Assembly (NCBI GenBank): GCA_963774935.1
Contig: CAVZGO010000004.1
Location: 62,001-126,000, forward strand
Source: CAVZGO01 sp963774935
GTDB lineage: Bacteria; Chloroflexota; Anaerolineae; Anaerolineales; UBA4823
Direction of reading: 5' to 3'
Length of the DNA: 64,000 bases
Made by a program: the position numbers and the translations under genes. Within the stretch, counting starts at the first letter, position 1; each line of letters begins with the position of its first letter. The notes beneath the pieces are model-generated. The model saw only the letters and a program-made list of their open reading frames with translations. It ran no database searches and was not told the origin of the DNA. This document shows positions 27,560-36,380 of the stretch, piece after piece.

Positions 27560-29231
27560 ATGGAAACGATCGCATGCGTCCAGTGTGGTAAACCTGTCCG
27601 AGCGGGAGCAAAGTTTTGTCCGGCTTGCGGTGCTCCTGTATTCCAACCAGGCTCAACCAGCATCAGCAGCTTTCCGGGGATTACGAATGATCAAGCAGCA
27701 GTGCAGCTTCGATGCCCCAGTTGTGGCTCCAGCCTGCGTGCCGGGGCGCGCTTTTGCCATCACTGTGGGCGGGCAATTGTTGAGATCGATCGCATGCCTA
27801 CGCCGGCTGGCGTCGCGATACACGAAGGCGGAATTCAGCCACAAATCCAGCCACCTCCCTTCGCGCCCGGTTTACCAATTCAACCTCCTCCCGCCTCGTA
27901 CCAGGAAGTGCAAATGCCTGCCCAAACGCAAAACCAGCGTAGGGGCTACTGGTTGCTGCACATTTCCATGATCGCCTTGCTTGTGATTTGTATTGCTGCA
28001 GGTCTTGCGGGGGCGTTCCTCCTGGAAGATAACCAGCCAACTACCAGTCTGGCTACACCGCAAGTCACTCCAGAAGACTATCAGGCTATCAGCCTGCCGA
28101 CAGCGCTCCCCGGCCAGCAAAAGGTGGCGATTGGCATGACTGATGCGGGTAGATTTGGCCTTTATACGACCGGTACTGACCTGCCTGAAAACCTACGGGA
28201 TAAGAACCTCACTTTTAGCTCAGATGGCGAAACGAACAACACCCGCGTTTGGATTGACGGGCAAACGCCGATATTTGGTAATTACGACCCGGATCAATAC
28301 TCTCAAGCTAATCGAAATTCCAACCATACGGTTTGGACATGGCAATACCCTGGCGTTCAGGTGACCCAAACATTGGAGACGGTCAGCTCCGGAAGTGGTT
28401 CCTCGATCGAGCAAGGTGATACGCTGCGGATTGAGTACCTAATGGAAAACGTCGATAGCGTCGACCACCAGGTGGGGCTGCGAGTGATGATCGATACCTT
28501 GATTGGGTCGAATGATGGTGTGCCGTTCTTGATTCCTGGCAGAGAGGGGATCACCCTGGATGCCGTCGATTTGAATGGAGAGCAAATCCCCGACGTGATC
28601 CAGGCTCTGGAGAAAGCCGACCTGGTCGATCCGGGGGTGATTGTTAACTTGACTTTGCGGGGTGTGGATGCAACACCGCCAGATCGGGTGCTGATAACCG
28701 GCTGGCTAGATTCGGAAATGCCGTGGGATTTCCTTAGCGATGCCGGTGGAGTGGGTGCTCCATTGCGGCGTGGCGGGCGATCTAATGGAGAGCCTGATAG
28801 CGCAGTGGGTTTGTTCTACCAGCCTGTTTTGCTTTCTCCCGGGCAAGTCGCGGACAATTGTCTTGTATTATGGGTTAGGTCGAATTTCCAGCACCAGCAG
28901 CGGGAATAAACAATTGGGCTTATTTGGGCTTGAACGGGTGAATGAAGGGGAGCAATTTTATATCAGTGCCGTTGTGAGCAATCCGAGCAACACTCAAGTG
29001 GTTGAGATCAGCCTGCCACCTGGTTTGCGATTGGCTGAAGGCGAATCCGCCCGGAAAAATGTTGCTGGTCAAGGACAGCCGTACACACAGGTTTCCTGGC
29101 TATTGCAAGCCTGCACCAGCGGAGAGAACCAGGAAATCCAGGTGCGCCTGGAGCCAGATGAGGCCATCGAGAGCTGGGTGGTGGACGTGATTCCGGTCGG
29201 AATCACCCGCCCGGGTGGGACATGCCCTTAG
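27560..29231 (+). CDS. Double zinc ribbon receptor-like membrane protein (one frameshift)
   Basis: Two ribbons (CVQCGKPVRAGAKFCPACG; CPSCGSSLRAGARFCHHCG), a Pro-rich linker, one membrane helix at about residues 130-155 (HISMIALLVICIAAGLAGAFLL) and a large beta-rich region, probably outside. The frame shifts by one base near 28840-28860, where SPGQV joins TIVLYYGLGRISS, and continues to 29231. The region contains segments such as SLPPGLRLAEGES that resemble bacterial Ig-like/surface beta-sandwich repeats. The function is unknown; topology suggests a ribbon-tagged sensor with an extracellular head. Confidence 0.7.
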
Positions 29232-29274
29232 ATTTATGGTGGGGTAATTACATTCTTTACTTTGACGATGTAAT

Positions 29275-30142
29275 ATGAGCCTATCTTTACGTACAATCTA
29301 TTTCACCCTGACTGGAGCAATCGGGGCGCTGGCTGCCTGGTTCTTGATGGATGTACTTTTGCAGTTTCAACCAGCAAGCCCCTACCTGGATGCACTGGTT
29401 AATGGCGCTATTATCGGAATCTGTGTGGGCGCAGCAGTGAATGGTTTTGCCGGATTGATGGAATTCAAAGTCTGGCCAGTGGTTCGAGGCGGGCTGCTTG
29501 GCATGGCTGGTGGACTGCTGGGCGGATTGGCAGGATTACTATTGGGCGAGGTGTTCTACGAGGTATTGGGCACAAGCTCCTGGCTGCGCATTGTTGGTTG
29601 GATGATCTTCGGCATGCTGCTGGGAGTGGTGGATGGGCTGCTGGCGCGCTCCGGACGCCGGATGCTCTATGCCGGACTGGGCGGGCTGTTAGGTGGGCTG
29701 TTTGGCGGACTGGCATTCTACGTGCTGTCACGGTATGCCGAGCTGTCTGGCGCAGCGCGGGCGGTTGGATTTACCTTATTAGGTGGTTTAACCGGGTTGT
29801 TTGTTGGCCTGGTGCCGGTTATGCTGCGCGATGCCTGGTTGAAGGTGACATCCAGTGGTCGCAATGAGGGAAAAGAGCGCCTGGTAGACCGACCTCGTAT
29901 TGTCATTGGTTCCGATTCACGGTGTGATCTACCTTTATATGATGATCCTGCCATTGCACCGCGCCATGCTGAAATCCATCACGAAAAGAGGCCAGTATGT
30001 TTTGAAACCCTTGGCTGGATCTATTGTGATCATGGGCAATCAGCAGGTAATCGCGCAGGTATTCAATAATGAAGATATTTTTCAAATTGGTCGTGAAACC
30101 ATAATCTTTCGTTCGGTGGCGCTCAGCCGCAAGCAAAACTAA
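29275..30142 (+). CDS. Gly-rich polytopic membrane protein with divergent FHA (one frameshift)
   Basis: The first 190 residues contain about six short helices rich in GG and GL pairs (LLGMAGGLLGGLAGLLLGEV, GLGGLLGGLFGGLAFYVL), giving a tightly packed membrane bundle. An FHA-like fold follows (IVIGSDSRCDLPLYDD, APRHAEIHH), and after a one-base shift near 29985 it continues as GQYVLKPLAGSIVIMGN to the stop at 30142. The key Arg of the GR motif is Ser and the Ser before the His is Ala-Pro, so phosphothreonine binding is doubtful. It sits 23 bases before the SUMF1 kinase gene. Function unknown. Confidence 0.7.
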
Positions 30143-30165
30143 GCAATCATGACAGGGGTTGAACA

Positions 30166-32426
30166 ATGACTTTATCGATCAATGAGGTGCTGCACAATCG
30201 CTATCGTATCGTTTCCGAAATAAAAGCCGGCGGTTTTGGTGCTGTTTATTGTGCGGAGGACTACAACCTAAAACGCTATTGTGCGGTCAAGGAAAATCGC
30301 GAAACTGATCCGGCTGCACAGCAGCAATTTATTAATGAAGCCAGGATGCTGGCAAACCTGAACCATCCGAACCTGCCCAGAGTCACGGATTATTTTGTGG
30401 TATCAGGTCGTGGGCAATACCTTGTCATGGATCTGGTAGAAGGCACCGACCTGGAGGAGATGGTCAATCAGAGCGGGCGACCCTTACAAATTTCTCAAGC
30501 AGTTCACTGGATCGGTCAGGTCTGTGATGCTTTAACCCATCTGCACAGCCAGGCTCCAGCCATCATCCATCGGGATATCAAACCCGGTAATATACGCATC
30601 ACGCCAAAAGGGCAGGCAATGCTGGTGGATTTTGGCATTGCAAAAACCTTCAGCCCGGGATCAAAGACGGATCCCGGAGCACGCGGCGTATCTCCCGGCT
30701 ATTCACCCTGGGAGCAATATGGGCATGGGCAGACTGATGCTCGGACAGATATCTATGCACTGGGGGCGACTCTCTATGCAGTGCTGACGATGACAGTACC
30801 GGCAGAAAGCATCCAGCGCATGCAAGGTAATCCACTCGCCCCACCCATTCAATTGAATCCCACTATTCCGCCACATATCGCCGGGGTCCTCTTACAGTCT
30901 CTGGAGTTGAAGCCGGAGTATCGCTTCCAGTCAGCCGTAGATTTTAAAACTGCACTCAATAATCCTGCCTTTCGTTATACACCGGGTGCTCATGCCTGCC
31001 ATTAACACCGTGGTATTACCACCTGCAGGCGCTGGTAATAACGCAGGTTGGGGACCGCCGCCAACAGTCGTTGTCATGCCGCCTGCTGGTTCACCTCAGG
31101 CTGGTGGAAGCTTGTCGAGTCCGAACATCACCTACCGACCGGTAAATTGGAATAAGGTATTGATGATCGCAGCTATTGTATTGGGAATGGTGGCTTTGGG
31201 AGTGCTGGGGGTCGTGCTTGGGACTAACCTGGTCCATCCCTCCGAAGAAACTCCCACACAAACCGAAGAAGTTGGTCAAAAGATTACTGATTCACCACCG
31301 ATACGCATCACTCTCCAACCAACTTTGGCGCCAACGGATGTGCCACCCGCTTTAGTATCGACGGCAACACTACCGATGCGCTCGGCAACAGCACTGCCTT
31401 ATCGATCTGGTGAGACCCGGGAATCATCCATCGATGGCGGAAGGATGGTTTTTGTCCCGGCCGGCGAATTCTTAATGGGGGCAGCATCTGATGATCCTTA
31501 CGCTGATAGCGATGAAAAACCACAACACACGGTATATCTGGATGGCTTCTGGATTGACCGTACTGAAGTCACCAATGCCATGTATGAAAAGTTTGTGGCG
31601 GCTACAAATTATAAAACTGAAGCGGAATTATCTGGCCGGCCCCGGAGATGGGATGCTCTTTCAGGTACCTGGTTGAAGTTTAAGGAGAAAAACGATACAG
31701 GGGTATATTGGAAATGTCCTCGTGGAGCAGGAAAATGTGTTGGATTGATCCCTGATGAACCGGTGGTATATGTTTCCTGGACTGATGCTCAGGCGTACTG
31801 CGAGTGGGCCGGAGAACGACTGCCGACTGAAGCTGAATGGGAGAAGGCTGCTCGAGGGCGAGGATGGGAGAATTTACCCTTGGGGAAATGAGGTTGGGCG
31901 TTCGGGGGAGATGAATGTTGCTGACTCAACTCGTTGTATCCAGGATCCAGATACATGCGCCTGGGCAAATATGAACATCGACGATGATGCATATCCCGCC
32001 GTCGCGGTAGGGAGCTACCCGGATGGTGCCAGTCCGTATGGTGCACTGGATATGGCGGGCAATGTTTCGGAATGGGTAGCTGATACTTATAGCGCATTTT
32101 TTTACACTTCAGATGAAGCTTCCAAAGACAATCCCTTCAACTCTGGAGGCCAACCGCATATTTTGCGAGGCGGTTCCTATTACAGCGCTTACACAGAAGC
32201 GAGGGCCAGTAATCGAATTGGTGGGTTCCCCCAGGACGTGATCGATGCACCGGTCGGTTTTCGCTGCGCTGTTGATGGAGATGCGATCATCTCATTACAA
32301 CCGGCAGTTGCTGACCAATCGGGTATGCGGAGTATGATGCCTGTTCTGGGCTTCCAGCTTGCTCTGGTCGGTGGATTTTCATTATCACCATTAATAAGGA
32401 AATTGTACTGGGGAGGAAAGCGATGA
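30166..32426 (+). CDS. Receptor Ser/Thr kinase with SUMF1/FGE-like domain (two frameshifts)
   Basis: The kinase domain (residues 11-270) is complete: GGFGAVY, Lys42 in CAVKEN, HRDIKPGN (Asp137), DFG (Asp155) and GYSPWEQYG. After a one-base shift near 30985-30995 there are a Pro linker, a helix (VLMIAAIVLGMVALGVLGVVLG) and a Thr/Pro-rich spacer. A formylglycine-generating-enzyme-like (SUMF1) domain follows: FVPAGEFLMGAA, DRTEVTNAMYEKF, RLPTEAEWEKAARG. A second shift near 31857 leads to DGRIYPWGNE, MAGNVSEWV and ILRGGSYYS. The SUMF1 part would lie outside as a ligand-binding sensor. The stop overlaps the next ABC gene start by four bases. Confidence 0.88.
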
Positions 32427-35395
32427 TCCATAACGTTCAGTGCCCGCAATGTGGAGCGACAAACTCTAACACCGCCCGATTTTGTGCTAAGTGTGGGCGT
32501 GTGTTGACAAGCAGCTCGCCAGTTCCCCCTGCCGGAGCCAGCCTGACCTGCCCGCAGTGCCGCGCCAGCCTGGCAGTTGGAGCGCGGTTCTGCTCGAACT
32601 GCGGCTATAACTTTGCGGTTGCTCAGCAAGCTCCCGCAGCAGCTGGCGCAGTTCCGGTTGGTCCAGCACCGCCCCCACAAGCCGCTCCGCCGCAAGGTGG
32701 GCAAGGGGCGATGGGACCACAAGCGACACGGATGGTCAGTGCGCCCGGCGCCATGCCCACGCTCATCATTCGATATGCCGGCGGTGTCTTACAGCGAGTT
32801 CAGCTCACCAAGCCGGTTTCTAAGGTTGGGCGTGCTCCTGATAATGATGTGGTCATCAACCACCCGTCGGTCTCCGGGCATCACCTGATGCTGGAGCTCC
32901 AGGCGGGGCAATTGTTGGTTACAGACCTGAAGAGCACAAACGGCACACTGCTCAATAACCAGATGATTCCTCCCAGCCAGGCACAGTCCTTTGAAATCAC
33001 AGATGTGCTGCGCATCGGCGACCTGATCGGCAATTCCGTGGCGATCAACCAGGAGAGTGAGCTGGGGCAGTCCATTCGTACGCTTTCGCTCGGCCAACTG
33101 GACCTATCCAGTGTGCCGAATATGATCATCGGGCGTGATCCGGGGTGTTACTTGCCGCTCAACCACCCGACGGTGTCCAGCCACCATGCGATGATCTTCA
33201 AACAGGATGGTGGTCTGGCAATCCGGGACATGGGCAGCACCAATGGTACTTTTGTGAATGGAAAACGCATCGCGCAAGTACCGCTTAAAAGTGGCGATGC
33301 CATCCAGATTGGTCCTTTCCGGCTGGTGTATGACGCCCAGGCACAGAGCCTGGCACAGTCACTCATCAAGGGTCACCGTCTGGATGCAATGCAGTTGAGC
33401 CGCGTGGTGGGAGATGGTATTTGGATTCTTAAAGATGTAACCTTGTGCGTCCAACCCGGAGATTTCATTGCGTTGGTCGGCGGCAGTGGGGCAGGCAAGA
33501 GCACATTGATGAAGGCGATGAACGGCTATGAGCGCGCTACTCATGGTCGCATGTTGATTGATGGTGGTGATTTGTACCCACAGCTCGATCTCTACCGCAC
33601 ACAAATGGGGTATGTACCGCAGGATGATATCATCCATCGTGAGCTGCCGGTGCACCTGGCATTGTGGTATGCAGCCAAGCTGCGCTTGCCGAACCTCTCG
33701 CAGGCAGATATCGATGCGCGCATCGATAACGTCCTGAAAAGCGTGGAAATGTCAGAGCACCAGCAAAAACGGGTGTCCAAGCTCAGCGGCGGGCAGCGTA
33801 AACGGGTGAGTATCGCAGTCGAATTGCTTGCCAGCCCCACCTTGTTCTTCCTGGATGAGCCTACTTCTGGCCTGGATCCCGGGCTTGAGAAGAAAATGAT
33901 GTATGACCTGAACCGTCTGGCGGATGAAGGGCGGACTGTCGTATTGGTAACGCATGCAACGGCTAACATAGAGCAATGCGACTATGTAGCCTTCATGACC
34001 AAAGGGCGCTTATCTTACTATGGTCCTCCGAAGGAGGCTCTGAATTTCTTCGAGGTGCAGGACTTCTCAGACATCTACCAGGAATTAGCGGTGGAGATCG
34101 ATGCAAATAAGGGCAAGCCTGCTCCCCAAAAACTGGCGCCATATTACCAGCAATACTTGCAGCAGGTTGCCAGCCAGCCTGTACCGGTAAATGCGAAAAA
34201 GGGAACTGGACCGAGCAGTAAAGTTACATCAGGGGTATTGTGGGCTGAAGCTTTCCGAAATTCGCCTTTCTACCAGAAGCACATCACGGACCGCCAACGC
34301 CAGCTGCCGGCTGGCGGAGGGCAGATGGGACCTCAAAGCATACCGGTTTCAAGACCGCCGCGCGATTCATTTTTCCGTCAGAGCTGGATTTTGGCAAGAC
34401 GCCAGTTTGACCTGGTGCGGATGGACATGCGTACGATGTTCATCTTGCTCTTAATGATGCCGTTCATTGCATTGATGTTCATGATGGTATCCAAGCCAGA
34501 GTCGCTGGTAGGGCGTGGGAGCCAATCGATAGAAAAGGTTGAGCAAGCGTTGCGGGAGGAGGCGCTTCAAGAGTACGACAAATATTCAGGCACAGATGAA
34601 TATGACGAAGCGGATGTAGAGCGAGACTGGGCTGCGGATTATAAACCCTATGCCGATGCGAAGACGCTGCTGATTATGCTAGGTCTGGCACTCACCCAGG
34701 CGGGAACTTTTGGCGCGGCGTATGAAATTGTAAAAGAACGAGCCATATTTAAACGAGAACGGGCGGTCAATCTGAAGGTAACAGCGTATGTACTTTCCAA
34801 AGTAGTGGTACTGGCGCTATTCGCTTTGGTTCAGGTTGCCAGCGTGATTATCATCATCGGGTTGCGTATTAAGCTCAACTATCAGAGTGTGTTTTTACCA
34901 GATCTGAAATATGGTTCGCTCATTGAGTTATTTCTAATCATGTATTTTGGCGTGCTGGCAAGCATTGGTTTTGGCTTGTTAATCTCTGCCATCGTTCCCA
35001 GCATGGATGTCGTGTTATATGCCATCCTGGCGCAGCTCTTTGTCCAAATTGTGTTGTCAGCTACGTTGTTCCCCTTACCGGCTAACCCACTCTCTTACAT
35101 CACGCCGGGATATTGGACGATGAATGCATTGGGTTCAAGTGCCGACTTGAAGACGCTTGATGATGAAGCCATCAAGTGCATGCTTACTCCTCAGATGCTT
35201 GAGCAGCTCCCGCCGGGTGCAGATGTGACTGTCGATATGGTCACCTGTCCATCTGCGACTGCGCGCGAAGCCAATATTGAAAACTATAAACACGAATCGA
35301 AGCACCTGCAAATCGCACTGGCGGCGCTGTTGGGTCAATTTATTCTGTTCATAATACTCACAATAGTGGTGCAGACGCGTAAAAAGATTGATTGA
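32423..35395 (+). CDS. Double zinc ribbon - FHA - FHA - ABC exporter (ABCG type)
   Basis: A 990-residue paralogue of the exporter at 25.0 kb. Two ribbons (CPQCGATNSNTARFCAKCG; CPQCRASLAVGARFCSNCG), FHA1 (KVGRAPDNDV, SGHHLML, STNGTLL), FHA2 (IIGRDPGCYL, SSHHAMI, STNGTFV), then an ATPase with GGSGAGKS, LSGGQRKR and FFLDEPTSGLDPG, and a six-helix permease with EIVKERAIFKRERAVNL. A charged loop of about 60 residues rich in Glu, Asp and Tyr follows the first helix and is absent from the other copy. Two different half-transporters in one locus could pair as a heterodimer. A hairpin follows its stop. Confidence 0.92.
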   Translation: MIHNVQCPQCGATNSNTARFCAKCGRVLTSSSPVPPAGASLTCPQCRASLAVGARFCSNCGYNFAVAQQAPAAAGAVPVGPAPPPQAAPPQGGQGAMGPQATRMVSAPGAMPTLIIRYAGGVLQRVQLTKPVSKVGRAPDNDVVINHPSVSGHHLMLELQAGQLLVTDLKSTNGTLLNNQMIPPSQAQSFEITDVLRIGDLIGNSVAINQESELGQSIRTLSLGQLDLSSVPNMIIGRDPGCYLPLNHPTVSSHHAMIFKQDGGLAIRDMGSTNGTFVNGKRIAQVPLKSGDAIQIGPFRLVYDAQAQSLAQSLIKGHRLDAMQLSRVVGDGIWILKDVTLCVQPGDFIALVGGSGAGKSTLMKAMNGYERATHGRMLIDGGDLYPQLDLYRTQMGYVPQDDIIHRELPVHLALWYAAKLRLPNLSQADIDARIDNVLKSVEMSEHQQKRVSKLSGGQRKRVSIAVELLASPTLFFLDEPTSGLDPGLEKKMMYDLNRLADEGRTVVLVTHATANIEQCDYVAFMTKGRLSYYGPPKEALNFFEVQDFSDIYQELAVEIDANKGKPAPQKLAPYYQQYLQQVASQPVPVNAKKGTGPSSKVTSGVLWAEAFRNSPFYQKHITDRQRQLPAGGGQMGPQSIPVSRPPRDSFFRQSWILARRQFDLVRMDMRTMFILLLMMPFIALMFMMVSKPESLVGRGSQSIEKVEQALREEALQEYDKYSGTDEYDEADVERDWAADYKPYADAKTLLIMLGLALTQAGTFGAAYEIVKERAIFKRERAVNLKVTAYVLSKVVVLALFALVQVASVIIIIGLRIKLNYQSVFLPDLKYGSLIELFLIMYFGVLASIGFGLLISAIVPSMDVVLYAILAQLFVQIVLSATLFPLPANPLSYITPGYWTMNALGSSADLKTLDDEAIKCMLTPQMLEQLPPGADVTVDMVTCPSATAREANIENYKHESKHLQIALAALLGQFILFIILTIVVQTRKKID

Positions 35396-35397
35396 GG

Positions 35398-35433
35398 ACA
35401 GCCCTGGCAGATGCAATCTGCCAGGGCTGTTTC
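35398..35433 (+). terminator. Strong hairpin after the second ABC exporter
   Basis: ACAGCCCTGGCAGAT (35398-35412) and ATCTGCCAGGGCTGT (35416-35430) are a perfect 15-bp inverted repeat with a 3-base loop, starting 3 bases after the stop codon. Only TTT follows (TGTTTCG), so termination may be partial, or the hairpin may protect the 3' end of the upstream message. Confidence 0.6.
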
Positions 35434-35471
35434 GCCGGTCAGGTATTGGAGCGTTGTCAGGGTAAATTGGG

Positions 35472-36363
35472 TTGTCCACATCTTACTGTCCTTATTGTGG
35501 TCGCAAGCTGCAGCAAAATTCCATGCGCATCAGCCACCCAAGCTGGTCGAAGGGACAGGCTCTGCGGATTTGCCAGGAGTGTTTTGAGAGCAAACCGCGC
35601 TGCCAGTCTTGCCAGATGCCAATTGCTGCGCCGTCCCCGCACGGTCTTTGCAAAACATGTGCATCCAGCTTAAAAATATGCCTAAGCTGCGGGCAGGCGA
35701 TTAATGGTCAATACTTGCAGATTGATGGTATGGAGCCATACTGCCTGACGTGTTATAAAAATCGCTCCAAATGTGACGTCTGCAGTGCCCCATTGACTGA
35801 CCAGCACTGGCAATTATCGGATGGGCGGTTAAGCTGTTTCTACTGCCATACTGCTGCAGTGTACACGCCAGCCGAAGCGAAAACTATCTACGAGGATATC
35901 CAAAGATTGGCGGCAGGTAATCTCGGCATGTCATTGAATGTTCCAACTGGCCTGGCACTCGTGGATCGAAACCAATTGGCTGAGATTATCCGCAAGCAGG
36001 GAAATGGCACAGCAGAGTTAGATCCGCAACGCACTTTAGGGTGTTTTTGCTCGGCGGGGGATGCGCCGCGCGATTTATGTTCAGACTGGCTTGCCACGCA
36101 AACTGCTGCAACAAATCGGGGCGCACGAGTTTGCACATGCCTGGCAGGGCGAGAATTGCCCACTTTTGCGAGAACCTGTTCTACATGAAGGATTTGCAGA
36201 ATGGGTAGCTTATCAGGTAATCGGGGTTTACGGGTATTCCTACCAGCAGGAGCGAATGCTGGCTCGACAAGATATCTATGGACAGGGGCTGCGGTGGGCG
36301 CTTAACATACAAGAGCGAACTGGCATCGCTGGTTTATTAGATGCTTGCCGTAGAATGCATTGA
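35472..36363 (+). CDS. LIM-like zinc fingers with DA1-like metallopeptidase domain (one frameshift)
   Basis: The first 140 residues hold repeated CxxC pairs spaced like LIM zinc fingers (CPYCGRKL, CQECFESKPRCQSC, CKTCASSLKICLSC, CLTCYKNRSKCDVC, CFYCH). After a one-base shift near 36045-36060 comes IYVQTGLPRKLLQQIGAHEF, with the zinc motif HEFAH (36124-36138), and then VLHEGFAEWVAYQVI with a likely third ligand Glu. This order of LIM fingers, GLPR, HExxH and EGxxE is that of the plant DA1 ubiquitin-activated peptidases. The substrate in bacteria is unknown. TTG at 35472 is taken as the start; a better start is not visible. Confidence 0.72.
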
Positions 36364-36380
36364 TTCACGAGGAGATGACG

